NCBI GenBank assembly: GCA_029747015.1
Contig: JAKOGI010000333.1
Span: 310,001-374,000, forward strand
Reading direction: 5' to 3'
Length of the DNA: 64,000 nt
Source: Carnegiea gigantea
Lineage: Eukaryota; Streptophyta; Magnoliopsida; Caryophyllales; Cactaceae
Shown: positions 1-10,778 of the stretch, piece by piece
How positions within the stretch are numbered: the first letter of the stretch is position 1
Layout: each line of letters opens with the position of its first letter
Translations under genes and position numbers: made by a program
Notes under the pieces: model-generated
Told to the model about the DNA's origin: nothing
Database searches by the model: none
Seen by the model: the letters and a program-made list of their open reading frames with translations, nothing else

Positions 1-2165
1 TAAACCCAATGAACAGGGTGTTACCGCCATCCTGAAGGACAAGGCTCTATACACTATGACAGGATATAAAATTGGTCACTTATATACATCTTAAAACTTT
101 GTCAAATCATATAAAAGCAATGACGACTAACTTAAAGTTTACATCACCATAAACTTACATCACTATCTACTGAAGTGCTTATCCAATGGTCTCCATATAA
201 TATGAACAGCCACCACTATGAACTCATCTAGATGTCCTTAGACCCTTGATTTCTTGAATTGGCTTAGTAGAATAAAGCAACTCCTGTGCATGCCTAAAAC
301 AAAACAAGAAAACATTTCGAATGGTGAGCGGAAGCTTAGTATATACATTACTGTATTGTAAAATAACCTGGCAAATTGGTTGGGCTCGCTTTGCAATTCA
401 TTTTAAGTTAAACAGTTATTAAGATAAATATAAAACTACATTACTGATTATTATCTAGAAGTGAGCCCCTTGTAATAGTCACAATCTATAGATAGGTTTG
501 CACCTCCCAAGCTGATCGGGGACCTGGTTTGAAGCCGCACGGGTAGCTAGAGCGTGAACGCCCTATAGATGATAATTGGCAGGGTCACTAATTAAATGAT
601 GAATCATTGTATAAACTGATTCATTGATGTACTTACCAAAACATTATAATTTTGATAAATACAAGCTGATTTCTAAAGATACAGACAATGAACGTACTTG
701 GGACTTTTAATGAACTGCCACTAAGTCAGATATGCACTAAAGGGGGAAGAAATTATAGTTTAGGCCCTGATTCCGTACAAAAATATTGTTATAGGAACAT
801 ATAGTTAGCAAATGTATTTATTTTCATAGCTAATACTTTAGTAAAAGAGAAGTAAGGGTGTAAAAGGGGCTAAAGTAATAACTCATAACCTAATCTGCCA
901 GCCTCCATTTGAGATTTAATTCCCTAATATAGAAAGACTAAGAAGTCTCGAAAAACCTTCATTTTGAACACAAAATATGATTCTCATAATAGGATTCGCA
1001 AAATGGGACTAGAACACAAGTATCCCAGTTTTGACCAAACCTGCATAGTTCTAGTAAAATAGCCATACATTTTCCACAAATCTTGAATTAAGGCAATTCA
1101 AAAGCCATTTGAAAGCTAACTCACTGACCTATCTACCCATAAAAAAATCATAATTTTTGGTTTGCCCATACATTGCCATTTTATTAACAAAGTTTCCTCT
1201 ATTTTCTTCCATTTCCCTGCCCCCATTATCCTAGTTTTCTCCTCTCTTTTCACGCAAATCCTCAGCTAAAATCAATCCTAAAAATCATGTAACAAAGCTT
1301 TGGTCCTCCCCTCATCATACAGAACCATCATACTCAATTTCACTTCATAATCATATACCTCAAATATTCATTTCTCAATCAAGTATGCACATATAACATG
1401 CTTGATATTAAAGGAAACTAAACCTTACATAATCATTAAAACCCTAACTTTTGTCCAACTCACTTCCTCTTTATCTTATCAAAGATCACCAAAAACACCC
1501 TTAAAAAACATTATTAGAGATTAAAGTCATTAGATCTAATATAAACAATCTAAGAAACACGTACTTCCAATCTTAAACTTGCATGCTCATGAATAACCCT
1601 AAACCCTAGCATGATCCAAACTCAATCAACAATTAAAAACATCAAAATAACTCTTGTTTCCATCCAAAAAACATGATCAAAACTCAAATCAACATAATCA
1701 TGAATCAAAACCAAAAATCCAAAGAAAACAAGCTTAGGGTTACTCACTTTGAGCTTGAAAAAAAGTAGAGATGGAGGTGATGTTTGGTGGTTTTGAGGAT
1801 GGAGGATGGTAGCTAGTGGTACGAGGGTGTTTGGGGGAGTCGGAGGCAGCTAAGGCTGACCAGAAACTTATTAGAAAACACAAAATAGGGGTTAGAGCTG
1901 GCTAGCTATGTGGTTAGAGAAGAAAGAGAACAGGAATGTGTGTGTGTGTTTTACTTGGCTAAGAATGAAAGGAAATTTACTTGGCTGATTTTTATCCACT
2001 CATAAAGTGGCTTTTAGCTAACCATGGTTAAACTTAACTTATGGTGATTAGCTAGGTTAATATGCAAACTTGTTGGGCTTCAAATTGGGCCGAAATAAGT
2101 TGGGTTCGGGAATAAAATATTTCGTAATGATAATATTTTTGCGTAACTCAAAATTAAATTTTTTT
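1..2165. other. AT-rich non-coding stretch, possible Tekay-type LTR (minus)
   Basis: No reading frame here resembles a known protein. Read on the minus strand, 2165 down to 1 has an LTR-like layout: an AT-rich start, then short GCCCAAC-type runs (2100-2040), a pyrimidine-rich stretch (about 1760-1990) and a CAAGCTCAAAGTGAGTAA segment near 1750. A stretch at 2138-2165 repeats, in inverse orientation, the centre of the inverted repeat at 2819-3302. That ties this block to the same repeat family. A short GT microsatellite lies near 1938-1950. The LTR reading is inference from layout, because no paired LTR, PBS or target duplication can be seen. Confidence 0.35.
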
Positions 2166-2483
2166 ATTGTTACAGCAAACAACATAGCAGATACGTAGCT
2201 GATTAATCCTGCAACTTAATATCTGGACTGGGTGCTCTTCAAGGAATAAATCCTTATTGAATGCAATGGGTTTGGTTAAGAGAGCGTGGTCAGGATTTGA
2301 AATGTACTGCCTATGTTGTGGGGTAAGGAGCACGTTGCACACATGTTTGAGTTACATAAGCAGATCTGGTTGACATGCTACAAGATTCAATCTTTCAATA
2401 AACAAGTATGGTCTAATAGATCTTGGCCTCAATTTAGCTCATAGTTTAACCTTCTTATACCTTTAGTCAAAGTACATTAGGCA

Positions 2484-2566
2484 AGTCATACCTTTTCATA
2501 AGCCCCGTGGGAAAATTGAGGATGAGATGCAAGCAAAGTACACACATCTATTTGAGATATACTTAT
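2484..2566 (+). pseudogene. Tekay chromovirus integrase tail, copy 1 (fragment)
   Basis: With one base skipped, the segment reads WE-IEDEMQAKYTHLFE. This resembles the acidic tail after the chromodomain in Tekay/Del-type chromovirus polyproteins (usual form: W-E/D-x-E-x-x-M-x-x-x-Y-P-x-L-F). The extra base sits in the run of A after TGGGAA near 2512. Nothing upstream can be followed as pol, so this is a short remnant. The same peptide recurs about 190 bp downstream (copy 2). The family call is from recall of the motif and is reasonable but not proven. Confidence 0.5.
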
Positions 2567-2689
2567 ATGTTTTATCAAAGCAGATAAGTTTCGAGTTTCA
2601 TTTATTGTAGCAATTTCGGTGAATTGATGTTAGGACCCCAGTGAATATAATTAGGTGACAAATTATTTTTCATAATGCTATAAAATTAT

Positions 2690-2818
2690 CTCCGAAGAAG
2701 CCACTTGGGAGACCGAAGAAGAAATGAAAGCCAAATACCCACATTTATTTGAGGTAATCTTGCATGACATGATAAAGTTCATAAGTTTCAAGGATGAAAC
2801 TCTTTAAGAGGGGAAGGC
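2690..2818 (+). pseudogene. Tekay chromovirus integrase tail, copy 2, with polypurine tract
   Basis: An open stretch reads SEEATWETEEEMKAKYPHLFE (2690-2752). This matches the conserved end of Tekay/Del chromovirus pol just after the chromodomain, where it would bind histone marks to steer integration. It is followed by a purine tract AAGAGGGGAAGGC (2806-2818) and directly by TGTAATAGCCC at 2819, which is the expected pol end, PPT and 3' LTR start order. The rest of pol is missing. Copy 1 at 2484-2566 suggests a tandem duplication or two truncated elements. Confidence 0.62.
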
Positions 2819-3302
2819 TGTAATAGCCCAACCCTAAATCATATTTATTTATTTAATTATTTCATATTAAAGATTTTTTTATATCTAATTATTACATTCA
2901 ATCATCCCAGTGGAAAAAAAAAATTATTTGAGCTCTCACTTGACAATTCGGGTTTTATTTATTTATTGAATTATTAATGAAAACTTTGAAAGAATTGATA
3001 GTAGGTCCTAACAAGGTTAATCTAAGTAATTTATTTTATTTTCCGTAACATTACAAGAATTTAATTTTGAGTTACGCAAAAACAAAATAAATTACTTAGA
3101 TTAAACTTGTTAGGGCCTACTATCAATTCTTCCAAAGTTTTCGTTAATAATTCAATAAATAAATAAAATCCGAATTACCAAGTGAGGGCCCAAATAATTT
3201 TTTTCTTCCACCGGGATGATTGAATGCAATAATTAAATGTGAGAAAATCTTTAACATGAAATAATTATATAAATAAACATGATTTAGGACTGGGCTATTA
3301 CA
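2819..3302. repeat. Inverted repeat of two LTR starts, head to head
   Basis: The left arm 2819-3049 and the right arm 3071-3302 are imperfect reverse complements (about 231 bp each) around a spacer of about 21 bp. The left arm starts TGTAATAGCCCAACC. The right arm, read on the minus strand, starts TGTAATAGCCCAGTCC. The left arm directly follows a Tekay PPT, so the arms look like the first 230 bp of the same LTR family in opposite orientations. A fold-back (hairpin-forming) element is the alternative. The arms differ by scattered substitutions, so the arrangement is not recent. Confidence 0.75.
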
Positions 3303-4055
3303 CCAAGTGCACCGACTAAATAGGGATTTGATCTCAGCATATATAAGCTCATGGAGAGGGCTAGTTATGATATTCAAAATCCAGCTACCTTAGGAAAAGT
3401 AGTCGAAGCCAAGCCTCATGTTCTTACTAAAACTCAAAGAAAGAACCAAGAGCAGGGAGGTTCCGTGAGTGTCTATAAAGTCAGACCTATTTTCATGCCA
3501 TTGCAGCCTTTCAGAATCTTTGGGTGATGGATAGATAAGAATTTGGTGATTCAACACATCTCAGTTGAAGAAGTGGATGAAAGTCAAGATGAAAATGCTT
3601 CGCCTAACCCAAAGCCCTCTGTGTTTGATAGGCTATAATCATTCACTTCGAAAAAGCGCCTATTAGTATTTACCCGTACAGTGAAAGGGAAAGATCACAG
3701 AATCTCTATTTTCAACAGAATCAAAGATGATCCCCAACCAAAGCCTTCAGTTTTTTACCACAATAAAAGCTAGTGAAAAGTCTTCCAACTCACGATTTCA
3801 ACAAGAGAAAAGTTCTGCACTTAGCCGCCTAGGAGTGATAAATGAAGCTCAGAGCTCTATCCCCTATTGTATGAAGTGTTTCTCCAATGTGGATGTTAAG
3901 ACGGATGGTTCATTAAGAGTAAGGAGGCGTATTGTGGTCTTCATAGGTCAATAAAAGAACTCCAACTCTATGGAGAAAGAAGAAGTTGTTCCTCCCAATC
4001 ATATCACAATCCACGAATGTGATAACTTAGACTCAGAGATAAAGCTGACAGAAAC
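3303..4055 (+). pseudogene. Tat-like gypsy gag/protease region, fragment a
   Basis: Across frame breaks the stretch reads YDIQNPATLGKVVEAKPHVL, then repeated SVFDRL / SIFNRI / ALSRLG-type units, then a basic DVKTDGSLRVRRRIVVF segment. Serial 'FDRL' units followed by such a segment are typical of the gag to protease region of Tat/Ogre/Retand-type Ty3-gypsy elements in dicots. The longest open run is 3727-3954. The fragment is cut on the left by the LTR inverted repeat and on the right by Athila-1 at 4056. It resumes at 26670 with pol sequence in the expected order. Stops and shifts show it is long dead. Confidence 0.6.
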
Positions 4056-5342
4056 TGTTCAACCAGAAATTGTGATATTTTATACCCTTTTATTATCTAA
4101 TAATTGCTCAAAATAAATAACTAAATTAGAATTTTAATTATATGTTTGTTCATTTTGTCGGGATTGGAAAATTTGGAAAAAATGAATAATGTTCTCAAAG
4201 CTCAGACCAAGAGAAGAGAGAAAAAAAAGGGAAGAAAATAGAACAGAAGAAGAGCAGCCCATGTGCGAAGCCTAGCCTAGTTTTTCCCTGACTACCTCCT
4301 CCTATTCTCTTTCTTCCCTCTCCTCTCCCTAGCTATGTGGGCCTAGCCCAGCTTGTACCCAGAACCGGCCTCCCCCTCTCTTTTGTTCTTTTCATTTTCT
4401 TTGCTTTCTCTTGTGGGCCGGCCCAGGTGACTCTACAGCCAGCCTTCTCTTCCCTTTAATCTTACACTTGCCCCTAACTTATACCAGCACGCACAGCACA
4501 TGTGATCTTTTCCCTGCTCCTTCTTCATCTGTTGTTTTGTAAGCCAGATGCTTGAAATTCCTCTCCTTTGCTTCTCTTTCTTCCTCAACCTCGAACTCTG
4601 CTTCTTCATCTCCCTCACGCCATGGCCATTACTCCCTCTCTCTCCCTCCTTCATGTCCATCATCAATCGATCAGTTATAAAGGAGTCAATGAAGGTAATT
4701 AATTAGGGATACGAACGACGATGTTTCGGGGGTCTTCAAAGGCAAACCAAGAGCATAGGGAAGCAAGGAGGAGAGATAGGGTGGATGAGATTTTTAATTT
4801 CTTTGTTCTGGAATTTGAGGTTTAATTTTTCATTCCCAGAGATTCATGTAATACAGTTCTTCGGTAGTTCAATTCGAGTGAGATTTTCAGTTTCTTTTAA
4901 GTTGAGTTTAATGAATTATAATTTAGATACCGCATTTTTATACTTTTTATTTGCTCCTGTTTTCTGATTCTGCCTCCATCTTATTCTGCTAAGCAGCTTC
5001 GGTTCTAGGTTGTGTTCTGCTTTGATGGAAGTTTTGCTGAATCGGGTGTTCTATCTAACTAAATAATTATAGCTAAGTGTTGGTGGGTTGAAATTATTTG
5101 CAGTTTGGTGCTTCTTACTTTGACTAGATTTTGTGCAAAGAGTATGATTCACAATTTCATAAATTAATCCTGTTTATTTAGTTTATTAATTCGTGGAATA
5201 ACTTGACCATGGAGTTGGTTAATTTTAGCATCTAGTTTTAATTTATTTTAGAATTTTTAGTAATCTATTTTTACAAACCATTCCTAAGGACGACACCCTT
5301 AAACACTATGATGATAGACCGTACACTTACGGATTCACAACA
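4056..5342 (+). repeat. Athila-1 5' LTR
   Basis: It begins TGTTCAACCAGAAATTGTGA and ends GGATTCACAACA, and it aligns along its length with 25414-26669. A TATAAAG at 4676-4682, after a CT-rich stretch, is a candidate TATA box. The reading frames inside (for example on the minus strand near 4433-4666 and the plus strand near 4785-4967) are LTR shadows without protein character. The LTR is followed by an 18-bp PBS after a 6-bp spacer, as usual for this lineage. Confidence 0.88.
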
Positions 5343-5348
5343 AGTTTT

Positions 5349-5366
5349 TAGCGTCGTTGCCGATGA
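5349..5366 (+). other. Athila-1 primer binding site (tRNA-Asp type)
   Basis: TAGCGTCGTTGCCGATGA matches 14 of 18 bases of TGGCGCCGTTGCCGGGGA, the complement of the plant tRNA-Asp 3' end used by Athila elements. It lies six bases inside the LTR end, where minus-strand DNA synthesis would start. The four mismatches fit decay. Confidence 0.8.
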
Positions 5367-6216
5367 TGGATTTGAGAAATATGGTTGCATTGAGTCATAG
5401 TTTAGTACTCGAGCTATTCAAGTTGTTTTCATTTTAGTTTTGTAGTTGAGATTTTTAGTTTTAGTTAAGTCGTTATTTCATTTCAGTAATTCAGTTTGGT
5501 TTTGATTTTTGAATCAAGTTAATATTTAGATTTTTGTTTTTGTTCAGATTAGTTTCATTTTAATTTTTAGAGTTTATTAGTTGGTGAAAAAAAACTACTA
5601 AGCAGCTTAGTTTATGTGCAGCAAAAAGAAACGAGGCAGAACTAATCCCCAAAAAAATACAATGCATATCTTTCTACAAATTTAGATTCTGTTTGAATTT
5701 TCTGGAGCATTTCTGGTGTGATGTTTGCTATCTCGATGTTTTTCCTAGATTTAGAATAATTTTTAAGGTTTGTGTGGATTTTTCTAGAATGTTTGGGACT
5801 GTCTGGATTTTTCTATGAATTCTGGACTTAATAATCTATTTGTAATTTTCTGCGCAGTTTAAGGATAGAAAAAATTCGAGAAAAAATATATTTATGTCAT
5901 TTGTGATTTTGTCAACTTCTTTGTATTTAGTTCTGATTTTAGGAGTTTTATATTTTGTTTTAATTTTGTTTTTAGAATTAGGTTATTTAGGTGTAGTTTA
6001 TTTTCGTATTTTCTTTTAGTTTATTGGTGTTTCTGTTTTTGTTTTAGATTTGCTCATTTTCTATTTGTCTATTGTTTTTAGGTTTGGTTTATTTTTTTGT
6101 TTTGTTTTGTGGTTTAAAAGAAAAGAGGAAAAAGCATAAGAAAATCCAAAATCCGAAAAAAAATTAGAAAAAGAAAAGACCAAAAATGGAACCTTTGGTG
6201 TGGGTATGGGATTTAT
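5367..6216 (+). other. Athila-1 untranslated leader
   Basis: An 850-bp T-rich non-coding stretch between PBS and gag. It has no coding frame with protein character. A matching leader occurs in Athila-2 (minus, 19184-20027) and Athila-3 (34431-35266), including a shared block just before the gag ATG (GGTGTGGGTATGGGATTTAT here). The packaging signal is expected in this region, but no defined motif can be pointed to. Confidence 0.7.
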
Positions 6217-8100
6217 ATGACCGGCAGAGCTAGAAACCCTAAAAATCATGGACTTGTTTGGAATGAACCCGACCGTGACTTAGAACCTGAACCTCAACCC
6301 AAGCTTGAATTAGAAGAAATGGTACAAGAAAGATCTTTGACCGATATTTTCTATCCTCCTAGGACTGCTTTGCTATCTTATTTCACTATCCCTGACCTTG
6401 GACCCAGTGTGACTTTCGAATTAAGACCTTACTATACTCAGATGCCTCCTAAATTTACAGGTTTAGATGATGCTTATTTATTTTTGAGGAAATTCGAAGA
6501 AGTTTGTTCTATGATGCATTTCCCTAATTTCCCTATTGATATTATGCAAATGAAATCGATTTATTTTGCTTTGAAAGATTCTGCTAACTATTGGATGTAT
6601 GGCGTTGCTGCTAATTCTGTAACTTTTTGGAATGATTTTGTGAGATTGTTCTAAAGAAAATATTTTCCTAATGCTAAGACTGTTAAGCTAAGAAATGAAA
6701 TCAATTAATTTGTGCAAGTAGATAGGGAGTCATTTTGGAAATATTTTGATCAGTTCAAAAATTTGTTGGTCCAGTGTCCCCATCATGATTTAGACTAAGC
6801 ACGTTTGTGCCAGATTATATATGAAGGACTTTACCAATAGACTAGAACCATGGTAGAGTCCATATGTTATGGTGGCTTTCTTTCTAACCACATTTGCTTG
6901 GGAATTCCTAGAGGACTTAGCTCAGGAAACCATGCAATGGAAAACCGCTTGTGATGACAGCTTAAGATTTGTAAGAGGTAGGTTGCATTCTATCTCTACT
7001 ATAAGTCACCTAGATTCTAAGATTGCTGTTTTGGAAAACACGTTAAAGGGATTGTCTCCCCAGTTGACCTAGTTATCCCAGACTCCAACAGTGCCTTGTT
7101 CTCATTGCCAGGCCCTAGATCATTTGTTGAGTGCTTGTCCTTATTTTGCTCAACAATTACCAACTGGGCAAGAGCAAGCGAGTATGGCCTTCGAGAGACC
7201 TAAGAATGAGCCTTTCTCTCCTTATTACAACTTACGGTGGAGAAGTCACCCTAATTTTCTTAGAGTAATGGACCAAATGCTACAGTTATTAACTCCCAAC
7301 CTGGAGTGTTTCTTGAAAACAACTCCCAGCCCATCTCTTACTCCTCAAACTCCTTTTAAAGATCGGCTTTCCCAGATGCGCCTAATGCACCTCGACCTCC
7401 ACCTCTTGTAGCTCAAGTTCAACCTCCTCCAGGTTATACCGACATTGATAAAACGAAGAGGAGAATTAATAACAACGTGGAGAGGATGATTAATGCTAAT
7501 ATGGAAAGAATGATGAGAAGGATGGCTGAATAGTTTTTCCAGTTAGCATCATCTTCGAGGCAGTCAGGTACTTTTCCAAGTAAGCCTGAGATGAACCCCA
7601 AGGGTCATGCCTTTTCTTCTACTGGTAACCCTAGTGAGCTGGTGAGGAAAGCGAATGCAGTTATATCTCTCTGCTCTGGTCGAGAGATTGATAACTAAGT
7701 GAGAAGTCCTAATGAACCCTGTAGATATCCTCGTCAATTTTGACAAAATTCATCCTCCTCTTCTTCACCTCCGGGAACTGGTTCATGCAGTGGGCCACGG
7801 ATGCTACTAATGGTGTCTCCATTGATTCTGATACTCACCTTCATACTGAGTCACTGTCTAAGAAAGAGGAGCTCAAAGAGAAAGATTCATTTGATTCAGT
7901 TAACCATTCACCTTGTAAGAGTTCTCCTTCTTCTTCTTCTTCTGTGAAAGTCCATATGCTTTTAGCTCCTTTTCCCCATATGCTTAAGAAGAAAGATCAA
8001 GCTCATGTTCAGAAGATGAGAGCGATCCTCTCTCAAGTCAAAATCAACATTCCTTTGCTCAATGTTATTCAATAGCTGCCTCCATATGCTAGATTTTTAA
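6217..8100 (+). pseudogene. Athila-1 gag, broken
   Basis: Gag is the capsid protein that would coat the element's RNA in cytoplasmic particles. The ATG at 6217 opens 145 codons (6217-6654). These include the core gag domain (AYLFLRKFEEVCSMMHFPN... ANYWMYGVAANSVTFWNDFV), which resembles Retrotrans_gag. A TAA at 6652, where sister copies read Leu-Arg, stops it. Later pieces are at 6869-7072 and 7091-7411, the second with an intact CCHC knuckle (CSHCQALDHLLSAC, about 7094-7135). A final Ser-rich piece at 7740-8075 is in another frame. At least two frameshifts and several stops separate the pieces. The first start was chosen because the same position opens gag in Athila-2 and Athila-3. Confidence 0.82.
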
Positions 8101-8640
8101 AGGATCTGTGCATGACCAAGAGAGCTACTAATGTCCGTAGAAAGGATTTCTTAGCCTCTAGCACTAGTTATATCCTTTCTCACCAAATTTCAGTGATATA
8201 TAAGGACCCCAATTACCCTACTATCTCTATAGTTACAGGGGATCAGCTTGTTCATAGATTTTTGCTTGATTTAGGGGCTAGTATCAACGTGATACCATTC
8301 ACTGAGTATAAGAGGCTAGGGTTAGGTAAGCTGAAACCTTCCAAGATGGTCACTCAATTGACTGATAGATCGATTAGGTTGCCTAGGGGTATAGTTGAGG
8401 ATATGCTGATCACAATGGGCGAATTTTATTTACCCTGTATACTTCATTGTGATTGAGACTGAAACGGTGTCTAATTTAGCTAGTTAAGTCCCTGTGATTC
8501 TAAGGCACCCTTTCTTGGCCACTATCAATGCCCTTATTAATTGCAGGAATGGTATGATGAGACTGTCTTTTAACAACATGACCTTAGAGCTAAATATCTT
8601 TAACATGCAAAGACAGCCTTCTGGTTTTCAAGATATGGAG
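8101..8640 (+). pseudogene. Athila-1 aspartic protease, broken
   Basis: The piece 8112-8456 carries the retropepsin active-site region LLDLGASINVIPFTEYKRL, with the catalytic Asp codon at 8268. Athila proteases characteristically read DLGAS rather than DTG/DSG, so the active site looks preserved. A frameshift and stop at 8456 break the chain just before the part equivalent to GRPFLATANALINCRNG. That part continues in another frame from 8494 as RHPFLATINALINCRNG. The enzyme would cut the Gag-Pol polyprotein. It lies directly between gag and RT, as in the Athila polyprotein. Confidence 0.8.
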
Positions 8641-9780
8641 TTCTATACTTTTAACTGGGTAGGAGATTCTGTACTTGATGTTGATTTTGATGATGTGTTT
8701 ACTGCTAAGTATAAGTCATTTATTGTGGATGATGAGCCTAAATATGATGTTTTTGAGTTTGATGACGTGTGCTCGACTGCTGATTGTCTGCTCACTACTG
8801 TTTTTGAATCTACTTCTGAATCTGCTTACCCTCCTTCTCTTAAATTGAAACTCCTTCCTGACTCTCTTATATATGCATTCTTAGGATATGATGAATCTTT
8901 ACCTGTAATCATTGCTTCTAACCTTGACCGGGACCACGAGGACAAACTGATCACATTACTTAGAGAGAACAAGGAAGCTCTAGGTTGCATTTAGAGGATA
9001 TTAACGGTATAAGTCATTCTATTGTGCAAATTCATTTAGAGGATAATGCTAAGCCCTATTGAGACTATCAAAGGTGTTTGAACCCTACTCTCTAGGAAGT
9101 CATTAAGAAGGAAGCACTGAAATTGTTAGACCATGGAATTATCCATCCCATTTCTGATAGTGAGTGGGTTAGCCCTGTTCGAGCTGTTCCTAAGAAGACC
9201 GATATTATCATGATTAGGAATGACAAGAATGAGTTAATCCCTACTCAAGTTCAATCTGGGTAGTGTGTGTGTATAGGTTATAGGAAATTGAATGCTGCCA
9301 CTAGGAAAGACCGTTTTCCACCTCCTTTCTCAGACCAAATGCTAGAGAGCTTGGGTAGACGTTTCTTTTATTGCTTTTTAGATGGATATTCCGGCTATAC
9401 CCAGATCTATATTGCTTCTGAGGATCAGGAGAAGACTACTTTCGCATGTCCATTTGGGACATATGCCCTTAGAAGAATGTTGTTTGGGCTGTGCAATTGC
9501 CCGTGCTTCCTTTCAAAGATGTATGATTCTCATTTTCTCAGATCTAGTTGAGCAGTGCATGGAAATTTTTAAGGATGACTTCTCTATGTTTGAGTCTTCC
9601 TTTGATGATTATTGGTCTAATCTGAGAAAAGTGTTAGAAAGGTGTACGGAGAAAAACCTAACTTTGAGCTGAGAGAAATATCATTTCATGGTTAAAAAGG
9701 GGATAGTCTGAGACCATATTATTTCTAAAGATGGGATTGAGGTAGGCAAGGCTAAGACTGATCTAATTATTAATCTTCTC
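8641..9780 (+). pseudogene. Athila-1 reverse transcriptase, broken
   Basis: The remnants run from PVIIASNLDRDHEDKLITLL (about 8908) through a conserved HLEDNAKPY region (9029-9060, stop TGA directly after) and YRKLNAATRKDRFPPPF (9279 on). Motif A is FLDGYSGYTQ, with Asp at 9381. Motif B is FGLCNCPCFLSKM. Motif C is FKDDFSMF (about 9568-9591), which keeps both catalytic Asp residues but has Lys where Athila usually has Met. The pieces lie in at least three frames. In the cell it would copy element RNA to DNA. Confidence 0.83.
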
Positions 9781-10400
9781 CCTTCCACCTATATGAAAGA
9801 GGTGAGTTCTTTCCTTGGACATGCTAGCTCCTATCATAGCTTCATCAGGGACTTTAGTAAGACAGCAAAGCCCTTGCCCAACCTGCTAGCTAAAGATGTG
9901 CCATTTCACTTTTCTGAAGAGTGTCTTGAGGCATTTTTTAAGCTTAAGGAAGCCTTAACCTCTGCTCGTGTTCTTCATCCTTCCATCCGAGGAGAGCCAT
10001 TTGAATGGATGTGTGATCCATCTGATTACGTTATTGGGGTTGTTATAGGGCAACAAGTTCATAAGAAGCCCCATGTGATTTACTATACTAATCACACTTT
10101 GAATGATGCCCAATTGAACTATACTATTACTGAGAAAGACTTTTTGGCTGTGATCTTTGGTTTTAAGAAGTTTAGACCTTATCTAATTGGGTCTCATATA
10201 ACTGTTTATATTGACTACTCTACTCTTAAGCACCTTTTTTCTAATAAGGATGCTAAGCCCAAACTTATTAGATGGATCTTACTTTTGCAAGAATTTGACT
10301 GCGAAATCAGGTATAGGAAATGTTTTGAGAACCTTTAGCTGCCCATCTATCCAGGATTGTTTATGATAGAGAGCGATTCTAGCATTTTTGAGTGCTCCCC
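9781..10400 (+). pseudogene. Athila-1 RNase H, mostly open
   Basis: An open run of 181 codons (9793-10338) covers the RT connection (MKEVSSFLGHASSYHSFIRD) and the RNase H domain. This includes FEWMCDPSDYVIGVVIGQ, the TITEKDFLAVIFGFKKFRPY region and RWILLLQEFDCEIRYRK. It stops at a TAG (10336) just before the sequence that reads VADHLSR in relatives. The domain would degrade the RNA strand in the hybrid. It is the best preserved part of Athila-1. Confidence 0.85.
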
Positions 10401-10778
10401 CAATGAATGAGCAATTCTGTGCTATCCACCTTGATCCTTGGTATGCTAACATTGTGAACTATTTAGTTGCTGGTAAGATCACTGAGGGTTGGACTACGAA
10501 TAATGGAGATAGGTTCTTTCACCTTATGAAGTACTTTATTTGGGATGATCCTTAGTTATTTAAGTACTACTCTGACCAAGTGTTTAGGAGGTGTATTCCT
10601 GACCATAAGGTGAGGAGCATCCGTTCTTTTTGTCCATGACCAGGCATGTGGGGGGTATTTTAATCATAGGAAGACTACAGGCAAAGTTCTACAGTGCAGT
10701 TTCTATTGGCCTACTCTGTTTAGGGATGCTTTGAGTATTGTAAGAGTTGCCCTAGGTGCCAACAGTCGGGTAGAATAA
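10401..10778 (+). pseudogene. Athila-1 integrase N-terminal (HHCC) part
   Basis: Across frameshifts the segment holds the zinc-binding HHCC region: HDQACGGYFNHRK... and then CKSCPRCQQ near 10738-10765. Between them is the typical VLQCSFYWPTLF stretch. It ends at the insertion point of Athila-2, where AATAA (10774-10778) is one copy of the target duplication. The catalytic core resumes at 21545. The interruption by 10.8 kb alone would abolish function. Confidence 0.82.

Noticed and set aside
4433..4967. Reading frames within the Athila-1 5' LTR (minus 4433-4666, plus 4785-4967)
   Set aside because: They lie inside an LTR, have no protein motifs, and are only loosely kept in the partner LTR (for example 26021-26284) because the DNA is repeated.
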